This document shows, piece by piece, positions 42,594-50,997 of a stretch of DNA of 64,000 bases. The DNA comes from CAZWSX01 sp964636985 (lineage in GTDB: Bacteria > Planctomycetota > Planctomycetia > Pirellulales > Pirellulaceae): positions 1 through 64,000 of the forward strand of contig CAZWSX010000019.1 of NCBI GenBank assembly GCA_964636985.1. The letters run 5' to 3'. The notes beneath the pieces are model-generated. The model searched no databases. It was not told where the DNA came from and saw nothing but the letters and a program-made list of their open reading frames with translations. The position numbers and the translations under genes were made by a program. Numbering within the stretch: position 1 is the stretch's first letter; every line of letters begins with the position of its first letter.

Positions 42594-45500
42594 ATGAATC
42601 GCTTCAAAGTTCTTGCTCTTGCCTGCTTGATGTCGCTCGTTGCAATCGCGTCAGCATTGGCACAAGAAAAGCCGCTGCAGATCCTCTTCCTAGGCGACAA
42701 CGGCCACCATCAACCGGCGCTGCGGTTCAAGCAACTCGCTCCCGTGATGCGTGAGCGTGGGATCGAGCTTACCTACACCGATAAGCTCAAGGACTTGAAC
42801 AAAGAGACGTTGAATCAGTACGCCGGGCTGATCATCTTCGCCAATCAAGACAACATCGCGCCCGACCAAGAGAAGGCGCTGCTCGAATACGTCGAGAGCG
42901 GCCATGGCCTGATTCCTTTGCACTGTGCTTCGTACTGTTTCCGCAACTCGGATGCGTTCGTGAAGCTAGTCGGCGGGCAGTTCCAACGCCACGGCACGGG
43001 CGTCTTTCGTACCGAGATTACCATGCCCGATCACCCGATCATGAAGGGCTTCCAGGGCTTCGAAAGTTTTGACGAAACGTACGTCCACACCAAGCACAAC
43101 GAAAAGGATCGCACCGTTCTAGAAGTACGCGTCGATGGCGAAGGCCGCGAGCCTTACACGTGGACGCGAACCCAAGGGAAGGGACGCGTCTTCTACACGG
43201 CGTGGGGTCACGACGAGCGAACGTGGGGCAACCCTGGATTCGTGAATCTCGTCGAGCGCGGCATCCGCTGGGCAGTCGGCCAAGACCCGAGCATTGTGCC
43301 AAGCTTTGTCGACAAGCCCGAGATGACCAAGATCGCCGCCGACGCGCCGAAGTTCGAGTACGTCGAGGCGGAGGTCCCGTTCTACAACCCCCGCGGCGGT
43401 CGCAACGATCCCATTAAGAAGATCCAGCAGCCCCTCTCGCCGGAACAGTCGGTCCAGCATATCAGCGTGCCGGAAGGTTTCTCGCCGAAGCTTTTCGTGA
43501 GCGAGCCCATGTTGACCGGCAAGCCGATCACCATGAACTGGGACGAAAAGGGTCGCCTGTGGGTCAGCGAGACAATCGACTACCCCAACGAACTGCAAAG
43601 GGAAGGGGAGGGGCGTGACCGGATTCGCATCTACAGCGACACCGATGGCGATGGCTTGGCCGATAAGGTGGTCACGTTTGTCGAGAAGCTCAGCATCCCG
43701 ACGAGCCTCACGTTCTGCCGCGGCGGGATCATCGTCCACCAGGCACCGCATACGCTGTTCCTGCGAGATAACGATGGCGACGACGTCTGCGACGAGAAAA
43801 TCGTCCTCTTCTCCGGTTGGGGAACGACCGACACGCACGCCGGCCCGAGCAACTTGCACTATGGTTTCGATGGCTGGTACTACGGCATTGTCGGCTACTC
43901 AGCCTTCAATGGCGAAGTGAATGGCGAGCAGCTTCGGTTCTCGCAAGGCCTGTATCGGTTCCATGTCGACGTCGATAAATCGAACAAGCCGTTCGTTAGC
44001 AAGCTCGAGTTTCTTCGCAGTACCTCCAACAACAGTTGGGGCGTCGGGTTCAGTGAAGAAGGACTGCTGTTCGGCTCGACCGCGAACGGATGCCCAAGCG
44101 TTTTCTGCGCGATCCCCAATCGCTATTACGAACGCGTTCGCGGATGGTCGGCAGGCGTACTGCCAAATATCACCGATAGTAATCGTTTCTATCCCATTAC
44201 CGAGAACGTGCGCCAGGTTGACTGGCATGGCGGCTTTACGGCTGCGGCGGGACACGCGCTCTACACGGCTCGGACCTATCCTCCCGAGTATTGGAACCGC
44301 ACGGCTTTCGTCACCGAGCCCACCGGCCACCTCGCGGCGACGTTTGTTCTGTCTCGCAACGGCGCCGACTTTCAGGCGAAAAACTCCTGGAACTTAGTTG
44401 CGTCGGACGATGAGTGGGTTGCGCCGACGATGGCCGAGGTTGGACCCGACGGCAATGTTTGGGTGATCGACTGGTACAACATCATCGTCCAACACAATCC
44501 AACGCCGGTCGGATATAAGAACGGCAAAGGAAACGCCTACGAGATCCCGCTCCGCGACAAAACGCACGGTCGCATCTATCGGGTCGTCTACGAGGGAACT
44601 GCCGACAAGGCGAAGAATCCCGCGGCAAAGATCACCAAGCTCGATGCCAAGAACACAAACGAGTTGATCGCTGCCCTTTCGAGCGACAATCTCTTCTGGC
44701 GGAAGCATGCTCAGCGATTGCTCACCGAACGCGGCAAGGCCGATGTCGTTCCCCAGTTGGTGAAGCTTATCGGTGAATCGAAGGTTGACAGTATTGGCTT
44801 GGCGCCGGGCGCACTTCACGCCGTCGCCTTGCTCGGAATATTGCCTGACGCGAACAAGTCGAAAGAAGGACTCGCCGCGATTGAATCGGCCCTTAAGCAC
44901 AAGTCGCCTGGCGTCCGTCGGACAGCGGCATTCGCGCTGCCCAAGACGGAACAAGGGGCCGAGATTCTTGCCAAGGCCGATTTGCTGAAAGACCGCGACG
45001 CACAAGTTCGCTTGGGTGCGCTCCTCGCCATGGCCGATATGCCGGCGGCTAAGACTGCCGCATCCGAGATTGTCGAAGCGCTCGATGATGCCGAAGTCGT
45101 GAACGACCCGATCCTGCGCGACGCCCTGACGGCCGCGGCGGGAGCACATTCGTCGCAGTTCCTCGCCGCCCTTGGGAAGCGAGATAAGTCGGCTGCCTGG
45201 TCGCCTTCCCAAATCGAAATTGTGGCTCGCGTCGCCGAACACGTCGGTCGAACAGGCGATGTCGAGCAAGTCTCGACGTTGATCGCGTCGCTTAAAGAGC
45301 TTAGTGGCGACGGTGCGGCCACTATCATCGGCGGGCTCGCCCGCGGTTGGCCCAAGGATGGCAAAGCGAAACTGTCTGAGGCCGACGAGCAGGCGCTCCA
45401 GGACGCACTCAAAGTGTTGCCGGCCGGAGCTCGCAGCCAGTTGATCAGCTTGGCCACGCGATGGGGCAGCAAGGCCATCGCGCAGCAAGCAGGCGAAGTT

Positions 45501-46973
45501 GTTAACGCTTTGCTGGCAGTGATCACCGATGCATCGGCCGATACACCGAAGCGGCTCACAGCCGCGAAGGAGCTGGTGGAATTCCGCTTCGACGACGCGG
45601 AAGTGATCGAAAAGCTGCTGGCCATGATTGGCCCGCAAACCGAACCTGAACTGGCGTCCGGTTTGCTTTCCGCCATCTCGGGCAGCGAAGCGACCGAAGG
45701 AGCCAAGCTGTTGATTGGCAAGTTGCCCTCGCTTACCCCGACTGCCAAGCCGGCAGCACTCCGATCACTCCTTTCGCGGGCCGCTTGGACGAGCGAATTC
45801 GTCGCGGCCGCCGGCCGGGGCGAAGCGAGCTTGAACGACCTCTCGCTCGATCAGAAGCAAAGCCTGGCGAATAGCCGAGATCGCCGGTTAGCCGATGCCG
45901 CGCGAAAGCTGCTCGAAAAAGGTGGCTCGCTACCCAATGCCGACCGGCAAAAGGTGATCGACGAACTGTTGCCTCTTACTAAGGTGACTGGGGACCCCGT
46001 CGCAGGGAAACAAATCTTCACCAAGCAATGTGCCAAGTGCCACATGCATAGCGGCGAAGGGACCAAGATCGGCCCCGATTTGACTGGCATGGCCGTTCAT
46101 CCCAAGCATGAGTTGCTGGTCCACCTGATCGACCCTAGCCGTAGCGTGGAAGGAAACTTCCGCGTCTATACGGTGGCCCTCAACGACGGCCGGATCACGA
46201 CCGGACTCTTGGCCAGCGAAAGCAAAACGACGATCGAGATTGTCGATTCCGAAGCAAAGCGGCAAGTGCTGCAACGCGAGGATATCGAAGAAATCACGGT
46301 CTCGCCCAAGTCGCTGATGCCGGAAGGCTTTGAAAAACAAGTGACTTCGGCCGACATCACCAACTTGCTCGAGTTCCTCACGCAACGTGGACAATTCTTC
46401 CCGATTCCGCTGGAGAAGGCCGCGACGGTCGTGTCGACGAAGGGGATGTTCTTCGATCCAGAAGGACAGGGCGAACGATTGGTCTTCCGCGATTGGTCGC
46501 CGAAGACGTTCGAAGGTGTGCCGTTCCAACTGGTCGATCCGCAGGGAGACAAAGTCGCCAACGCGATCTTGCTGTACGGCCCTGAAGGGATCAACGCTCC
46601 GAAGATGCCGCGGCGCGTGACGCTGCCATGTAACAGTAGTGCCAAGGCGATTCACTTCCTCAGCGGCGTGAGCGGTTGGGGAAGCCCGCTGGGTGAAAAA
46701 GGAAGCGTGTCGATGATCGTCCGTCTTAAGTACGAGGACGGAAAAACGGAAGACCATGATCTGAAAAACGGCGAGCACTTCGCCGACTACATTCGTCGCA
46801 TCGACGTGCCCAACTCGAAGTTCGCCTACAACCTCAACGGCCGGCAGTTGCGGTATCTGGCGGTGTTCCCGCAACGGCCCGACGTCATCAGTGAGATCGA
46901 ACTCGTGAAAGGCCCCGACCGCTCTGCCCCTATCGTGATGGCGGTAACCGTCGAGACTGCGAAGAAGGAATAG
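42594..46973 (+). CDS. ThuA–PVC-type membrane-bound dehydrogenase–HEAT–cytochrome c fusion protein
   Basis: A 1459-residue exported protein. Signal peptide (LALACLMSLVAIASALAQ). About 27-250 is a ThuA-like domain (IEL...GLIPLHCASYCFRNSDAFVKLVGGQF, the ThuA HCA/S region). About 290-690 is the PVC-type beta-propeller dehydrogenase domain (SPKLFVSEPMLTGKPITMNWDEKGRLWVSETIDYPN; NRTAFVTEPTGHL). About 700-1130 is HEAT-repeat like. A haem c motif CAKCH is at nt 46029-46043 (residue 1146), with a distal Met candidate nearby. The C-terminal 200 residues resemble an NPCBM-type sugar-binding module. Such proteins occur widely in planctomycetes but their substrate is unknown. It follows the Gfo/Idh gene and the GCACTGGCGTC hairpin. 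Confidence 0.92.
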   Translation: MNRFKVLALACLMSLVAIASALAQEKPLQILFLGDNGHHQPALRFKQLAPVMRERGIELTYTDKLKDLNKETLNQYAGLIIFANQDNIAPDQEKALLEYVESGHGLIPLHCASYCFRNSDAFVKLVGGQFQRHGTGVFRTEITMPDHPIMKGFQGFESFDETYVHTKHNEKDRTVLEVRVDGEGREPYTWTRTQGKGRVFYTAWGHDERTWGNPGFVNLVERGIRWAVGQDPSIVPSFVDKPEMTKIAADAPKFEYVEAEVPFYNPRGGRNDPIKKIQQPLSPEQSVQHISVPEGFSPKLFVSEPMLTGKPITMNWDEKGRLWVSETIDYPNELQREGEGRDRIRIYSDTDGDGLADKVVTFVEKLSIPTSLTFCRGGIIVHQAPHTLFLRDNDGDDVCDEKIVLFSGWGTTDTHAGPSNLHYGFDGWYYGIVGYSAFNGEVNGEQLRFSQGLYRFHVDVDKSNKPFVSKLEFLRSTSNNSWGVGFSEEGLLFGSTANGCPSVFCAIPNRYYERVRGWSAGVLPNITDSNRFYPITENVRQVDWHGGFTAAAGHALYTARTYPPEYWNRTAFVTEPTGHLAATFVLSRNGADFQAKNSWNLVASDDEWVAPTMAEVGPDGNVWVIDWYNIIVQHNPTPVGYKNGKGNAYEIPLRDKTHGRIYRVVYEGTADKAKNPAAKITKLDAKNTNELIAALSSDNLFWRKHAQRLLTERGKADVVPQLVKLIGESKVDSIGLAPGALHAVALLGILPDANKSKEGLAAIESALKHKSPGVRRTAAFALPKTEQGAEILAKADLLKDRDAQVRLGALLAMADMPAAKTAASEIVEALDDAEVVNDPILRDALTAAAGAHSSQFLAALGKRDKSAAWSPSQIEIVARVAEHVGRTGDVEQVSTLIASLKELSGDGAATIIGGLARGWPKDGKAKLSEADEQALQDALKVLPAGARSQLISLATRWGSKAIAQQAGEVVNALLAVITDASADTPKRLTAAKELVEFRFDDAEVIEKLLAMIGPQTEPELASGLLSAISGSEATEGAKLLIGKLPSLTPTAKPAALRSLLSRAAWTSEFVAAAGRGEASLNDLSLDQKQSLANSRDRRLADAARKLLEKGGSLPNADRQKVIDELLPLTKVTGDPVAGKQIFTKQCAKCHMHSGEGTKIGPDLTGMAVHPKHELLVHLIDPSRSVEGNFRVYTVALNDGRITTGLLASESKTTIEIVDSEAKRQVLQREDIEEITVSPKSLMPEGFEKQVTSADITNLLEFLTQRGQFFPIPLEKAATVVSTKGMFFDPEGQGERLVFRDWSPKTFEGVPFQLVDPQGDKVANAILLYGPEGINAPKMPRRVTLPCNSSAKAIHFLSGVSGWGSPLGEKGSVSMIVRLKYEDGKTEDHDLKNGEHFADYIRRIDVPNSKFAYNLNGRQLRYLAVFPQRPDVISEIELVKGPDRSAPIVMAVTVETAKKE

Positions 46974-47002
46974 AGATCCTCGTTTGCTCGTTGGCGCCGC
47001 TC

Positions 47003-47698
47003 ATGAAAAAGCTCCTTGTACTGCAACATGAGTGGTCCAACGGGCTGGGAAGCCTCGAGCGGTTTGTCATCGAGGAAGGGTTTGGATTCGACACACTCTC
47101 TCGACCGACCGGCGAAATGGCGTCGGTGATAGTTAACTCGTTTGCCGGCCTCGTCATTCTCGGCGGGCCGATGGGCGTCTATGAGCGAGACCGATATCCC
47201 TGGTTGAACGAGGAAGTCGCGCTCATCCGGCGATTCATTGACGGCGGCATCCCCGTTTTCGGAATCTGCTTAGGAAGTCAGCTTGCCGCCGCGGCCCTTG
47301 GTGCGGACGTTCATCCCAACCATCGACAAGAGATCGGTTGGTTCCATGTCACCATGTCTGAGGAGGCCGTCGACGATCCCCTTTTCCATGGGTTGCCGCG
47401 AACCTTTCCCGCCTTCCATTGGCATGGCGATACATTCGAGCTGCCACACAACGCCATCCGACTCGCCTCGTCAACGATCACCAGGAATCAAGCGTTCCGC
47501 TTTGGCGAAGCTGTCTACGGGCTGCAGTTCCATTTGGAGATGGATATTGAGAAGCTGCTCGGCGTCTTCGAGGCCATGGGAGAGCTAATCTCGCTGATAA
47601 ACCACGGCGAGCTTGAAGAGCAAACGCGGCTCCACAACGAAGCGTATGTTGAAACGGCCCGAATCGTATTTCGGCGATGGCTTGCGATGTGCCATTGA
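47003..47698 (+). CDS. Class I glutamine amidotransferase-like protein
   Basis: A 231-residue single-domain class I GATase. The nucleophile elbow is FGICLGSQLAAAALG with the Cys, the catalytic His is in YGLQFHLEMD with the paired Glu two residues later, and GGPMGVYE forms the oxyanion region. The domain is of the GMP-synthase/YfeJ-like free-standing type that often carries out GATase reactions for unknown acceptors. Start ATG at 47003 (MKKLLVLQHEW); a TTG at 46991 is less likely. It begins 29 bp after the ThuA-PVC gene. Partner enzyme unknown. Confidence 0.88.
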   Translation: MKKLLVLQHEWSNGLGSLERFVIEEGFGFDTLSRPTGEMASVIVNSFAGLVILGGPMGVYERDRYPWLNEEVALIRRFIDGGIPVFGICLGSQLAAAALGADVHPNHRQEIGWFHVTMSEEAVDDPLFHGLPRTFPAFHWHGDTFELPHNAIRLASSTITRNQAFRFGEAVYGLQFHLEMDIEKLLGVFEAMGELISLINHGELEEQTRLHNEAYVETARIVFRRWLAMCH

Positions 47699-47775
47699 CT
47701 AGAATGCTCGTGGCAACTGCTGACTCAAACGAGGTTCTTTCGGCGCTCTGCGGCAATTACTTCTAGGGAGTATCC

Positions 47776-48249
47776 ATGCGGTCCTTTCATGCGGCAGTAG
47801 TGGTGGTTCTATTGGCAAGTTTGTCTGGCTGCGGTGGTGCGTCCAAGAAGGCGGTCATCGATTTGAGCACCCCTGAAAAAGCGATCTTGAGCCTTGAAGA
47901 GTGCTATCGCTGTCGCGATTTGGAGGGAGCAATTCGCTGCAAGGACTTCACCGCCGAAGCGGAGTTGATGCTGAAGAAGCTCAATCAAGACTTTTCCAAA
48001 GACGCCGAGATGGTCAAAGAGACGGCAAATGTCTTGGAACTCGGGTTCAAGGCGGAGATGAAGGAGAAAGGCTTCCCCAACTTTCACGGCATCACCTCGA
48101 CATTTGGCGAAAAGAAGCCGATCGATGGCCGCGACGACTTCGTCGAAGTTGTCGAGACCTGCCAAACTGCGTCAGGAAAAACGACTACCAATCGTCTCGC
48201 GTGCATGAAGCGCGGTGATGAGTGGAGGGTAGCAATGATCGTCGAGTGA
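47776..48249 (+). CDS. Small lipoprotein, unknown function
   Basis: A 157-residue protein with a lipoprotein signal: MRSFHAAVVVVLLASLSGCGG, lipobox LSGC with the Cys at residue 19. The mature part begins with a short linker followed by TPEKAILSLEECYRCRDLEGAIRCKDF, then helix and strands ending in RGDEWRVAMIVE, a pattern of NTF2/DUF4878-like lipoproteins. It is probably anchored in the periplasmic face of a membrane. No family is named with confidence. Confidence 0.75.
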   Translation: MRSFHAAVVVVLLASLSGCGGASKKAVIDLSTPEKAILSLEECYRCRDLEGAIRCKDFTAEAELMLKKLNQDFSKDAEMVKETANVLELGFKAEMKEKGFPNFHGITSTFGEKKPIDGRDDFVEVVETCQTASGKTTTNRLACMKRGDEWRVAMIVE

Positions 48250-48253
48250 AGTG

Positions 48254-48360
48254 GTGCGACTCTCCTAAGTCGCACAAGGTTGGCGTCGCGCGTTCGCGCG
48301 ACGCTACCACTGCTTGAGGCTCGAAGCCCACCTATAGGATCGTTCGACAGAACGGTCCTA
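48254..48360. repeat. Three tandem hairpins between convergent genes
   Basis: Three hairpins follow each other: GTGCGACT (48254-48261)/AGTCGCAC (48268-48275), loop CTCCTA; GCGTCGCGCG (48283-48292)/CGCGCGACGC (48295-48304), loop TT; TAGGATCGTTC (48335-48345)/GAACGGTCCTA (48350-48360), loop GACA. They fill the whole 108-bp gap between the lipoprotein gene and the DUF1501 gene, and the third overlaps the DUF1501 stop codon (48358-48360). They may act as a joint bidirectional terminator or barrier. Confidence 0.7.
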
Positions 48361-49701
48361 CATCAACTCCGGCATCGGCTCGTGCTTGCCGTCGACCAGA
48401 TACTGCGGGCGGCCGGCCAGGTCGCGGAGCGTCGTTTTGTTCGGGTCGATCCCCATCTTGGCGTAGAGCGTCGCCAAAACTTCTCCAAAGTGGACCGGCC
48501 GATTGGCCGGCGCGCCACCGAGACGATCGGTTTCGCCGATCACTTGGCCGGTTCGCAGACCACCCCCGGCGAGCAAGCCACCGCCGACTTGCGGCCAGTG
48601 GTCGCGGCCCGCTTGCTTGTTGATGACAGGCGTGCGGCCGAATTCTCCCCAGGCAACCACGCTGACATCATTGCCGAGTCCGCGGTCGTACAAGTCTTCG
48701 ATTAAAGCACTGAGCGCCTGGTCGAAGACCGGTGCGTGTGTGTTCTTGAACTCGGAGAAATTCTGCTCGTGGAAGTCCCAGCGTCCGAAGTTCAGCGTCA
48801 CCACTCGGGCACCGGCTTCGACTAATCGACGGGCAATCAAGAAATGTTCGCCATTTCGCGGCGCGCCGTCGCCGTAGTTCTGAGTGAAACCTTTGCCGTA
48901 CCGGTCGCGAACGGCTTGTGGTTCCTTCGAGACGTCCAAGGCGTCGGCCAATGTGCTCGAGGTCAGCACGCCGAAAGCTTGCTGCGTGAAGGCATCTTGC
49001 CCCGCGAGCTTGCTGCCGCTGTCGAGTTCGCGGCGAAGATGATCGAAGCTACTCAGGAGGCTCCGGCGATGGCTCAACTGGTCGGCCGAGATCCCATTCA
49101 GGACCAGATCCCCTTTGCCGTCGCCGTTCGGGCGAAATGCAGTGTGGGCCGAGCCGGCAAATCCCGGGTGGCCGGGCGAACCATAAGGAGGATGCCCCGC
49201 CTTTGGTGACAAGCCGACGAAAGGCGGAATCGACGCGGTCCTCGCCCCCAGCAACTTCGAAACGGCCGAGCCCATGCTGGGCCACCCGCCTGGCGGCTGG
49301 TTGGTGACAGGGCGGCCGGTGTAACAAATGAACGAATCGTGGTCGCCGCTAGGCGAACCCACCACGGTCCGCAGCGGCACACACTTGTCCATGATCTTCG
49401 CCAGGTGCGGCAGGTGTTCGCAAATGCGAATGCCCGGCACATTGGTCTCGATCGGCTGGAATTCCCCGCGGATCTCACTCGGGGCGTCCATCTTCAGGTC
49501 GTACATGTCCTGGTGCGGCGGTGCACCGCACATGTAGATCATGATGACCGCTTTTTTCGAGTTCCCGACGCCTTGTTGCGACTCGGCGCGGAGCAAGTCG
49601 GGCAACGTCAATCCGCCGAGGCCGAGCGCGCCGATGGTAATCGCGTCGCGCCGTGAAATGCCCGAACACAAACGTGTAGAACGGCCGCGGATCGACAGCA
49701 T
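48358..49701 (-). CDS. DUF1501 (sulfatase-like) exported protein
   Basis: A 447-residue DUF1501 protein. DUF1501 is an alkaline-phosphatase/sulfatase-fold family very abundant in planctomycetes. The N-terminus has a twin-arginine signal (SRRDAITIGALGLGGLTLPDLLRA), so folded export to the periplasm is likely. Family landmarks are MIYMCGAPPHQDMYDLK, VVGSPSGDHDSF, GRWDFHEQNF and VVAWGEFGRTPVINKQAGRDHWP, in which His, Asp and Glu form the presumed metal site. Such genes usually follow a DUF1549/DUF1553 cytochrome gene; here none is adjacent. Function remains unproven in the family. Confidence 0.92.
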   Translation of the reverse strand: MLSIRGRSTRLCSGISRRDAITIGALGLGGLTLPDLLRAESQQGVGNSKKAVIMIYMCGAPPHQDMYDLKMDAPSEIRGEFQPIETNVPGIRICEHLPHLAKIMDKCVPLRTVVGSPSGDHDSFICYTGRPVTNQPPGGWPSMGSAVSKLLGARTASIPPFVGLSPKAGHPPYGSPGHPGFAGSAHTAFRPNGDGKGDLVLNGISADQLSHRRSLLSSFDHLRRELDSGSKLAGQDAFTQQAFGVLTSSTLADALDVSKEPQAVRDRYGKGFTQNYGDGAPRNGEHFLIARRLVEAGARVVTLNFGRWDFHEQNFSEFKNTHAPVFDQALSALIEDLYDRGLGNDVSVVAWGEFGRTPVINKQAGRDHWPQVGGGLLAGGGLRTGQVIGETDRLGGAPANRPVHFGEVLATLYAKMGIDPNKTTLRDLAGRPQYLVDGKHEPMPELM

Positions 49702-50004
49702 GAACAGGTCTCTCGTTCAAGGAAGGAAGGCGAACGGAGCGTGACCTTGCGGTCACAAGGCAGGCGGGACGGCCGGTTTTCCTGTTGGATCGGCCGCTGG
49801 CACCATTGTATGCAAGCAAATGGATGGATGCCAACCCCGAAAGGGGGTATCGCGCCGCCGATGTTGACGAAGAAACGGAAGTTATCGACGCGCAAGGACG
49901 CGCTGCGCAGGCGACTCGCTTACACGAATGAGGACGCGTGAAGTAGCATGGGTCGTTTGCAATTGCGAACGTCAACACGACATGGACAACAAGGACCGCG
50001 CCCC
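49702..50004. other. Gene-free spacer upstream of the creatininase-family gene
   Basis: A 303-bp divergent spacer. It contains one small hairpin, GTGACC (49741-49746), loop TTGC, GGTCAC (49751-49756). I see no convincing coding potential and no riboswitch. It probably holds the promoters of the DUF1501 gene (leftward) and the creatininase-family gene (rightward). Confidence 0.4.
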
Positions 50005-50784
50005 ATGCGACCCTGGATTCTGGCCGAAGCCAACTATGGATTTGTTAAGGAAAACCGATACGAAGTGGTGGTACTGCCGCTGGGTGCGACCGAACCCCAC
50101 AACTTGCACCTTCCCTACGGAACGGACGTTTTCGAAGGAACGCACGTTGGAGAGCGGATTTGCGAAGAGGCGTGGAAACGCGGCGCCAAGGTCGCACTCC
50201 TGCCGACCATTCCCTACGGCACGGAAACCAATCTCAACCGCTTCCCGCTCGCCATCAACATCCAGCCGACCACGCTGTTTCGCGTCGTCACCGACATCGT
50301 CCACTCGGTAGCCAACAGCGGCGTTAAGAAAATCGTGCTGGTGAACAGCCACGGCGGCAACGATATGAAAGCGCTGCTCCGGGAACTCTACGGCAGCACC
50401 CCGGCGCACGTCTTTTTGACGAATTGGTACACCGTGGCCAGCGATGTGTATTCGCAGATTTTCGAACACAAAGACGATCACGCCGGCGAACTGGAAACAT
50501 CCTTCGGACTGGCGCACTTCCCCACGCTCGTGGCCAAACAATCCAATGGAAAGCTGGCCGCCGACGACGGAAAAATGGCGTCCACGCGATTCGAGGCCGT
50601 CAATCGCGGCTGGGTAAACATCACGCGGCCATGGCACTTACTGACAACCAACTCAGGCGCCGGATACCCTCACGCGGCGAGCGCCGAAAAGGCCGAGAAA
50701 ATGCTAGGCGTCGTAGTCGATCGCCTGGCCACGTTCCTCACCGAACTCTCGGCTGCTCAGCTGGATGAGAAGTTTCCCTTTTGA
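50005..50784 (+). CDS. Creatininase-family protein
   Basis: A metal-dependent amidohydrolase of the creatininase/MftE group. The first metal motif is VVLPLGATEPHNLHLPYGTDVFEG (Glu, His, Asp), then LVNSHGGNDM and HAGELETS with the second metal His/Glu. The length, 259 residues, is normal. I chose the ATG at 50005 (MRPWILAEANYG). It is not near an mft gene cluster. The family includes creatininases, 3-dehydro-amide hydrolases and FAPy deformylase; I do not assign one. Confidence 0.88.
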   Translation: MRPWILAEANYGFVKENRYEVVVLPLGATEPHNLHLPYGTDVFEGTHVGERICEEAWKRGAKVALLPTIPYGTETNLNRFPLAINIQPTTLFRVVTDIVHSVANSGVKKIVLVNSHGGNDMKALLRELYGSTPAHVFLTNWYTVASDVYSQIFEHKDDHAGELETSFGLAHFPTLVAKQSNGKLAADDGKMASTRFEAVNRGWVNITRPWHLLTTNSGAGYPHAASAEKAEKMLGVVVDRLATFLTELSAAQLDEKFPF

Positions 50785-50790
50785 TTTTTG

Positions 50791-50993
50791 CCACCGCGTA
50801 CACAGAAATCTCAGAGGAGGCAGGCAAAAAAGGCCTTCACTTCACAAATCAAAAATTATCAATCATCAATCGATTAATCTGAATCCCCTAGTTTCAACGC
50901 GTCGCGGATCGTCATGCCGCGCCGCTCACGGACAAGATGTCCATGCCTCACATTGACTCCTCTCCGTGTTCTCGGTGCCCTTTGTGGCTAATC
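50791..50993. repeat. AT-rich palindromic element, copy 2
   Basis: It begins CCACCGCGTACACAGA-like sequence and ends CTCTCCGTGTTCTCGGTG, loose inverted repeats. The AT-rich core at 50843-50879 has the same CACAAATCAA and ATCAATC units as copy 1 (35157-35186), with one unit more (37 bp against 30). The surroundings are GC-rich, so the core stands out. It separates two co-directional genes and contains no gene. Confidence 0.55.
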
Positions 50994-50997
50994 CTCC

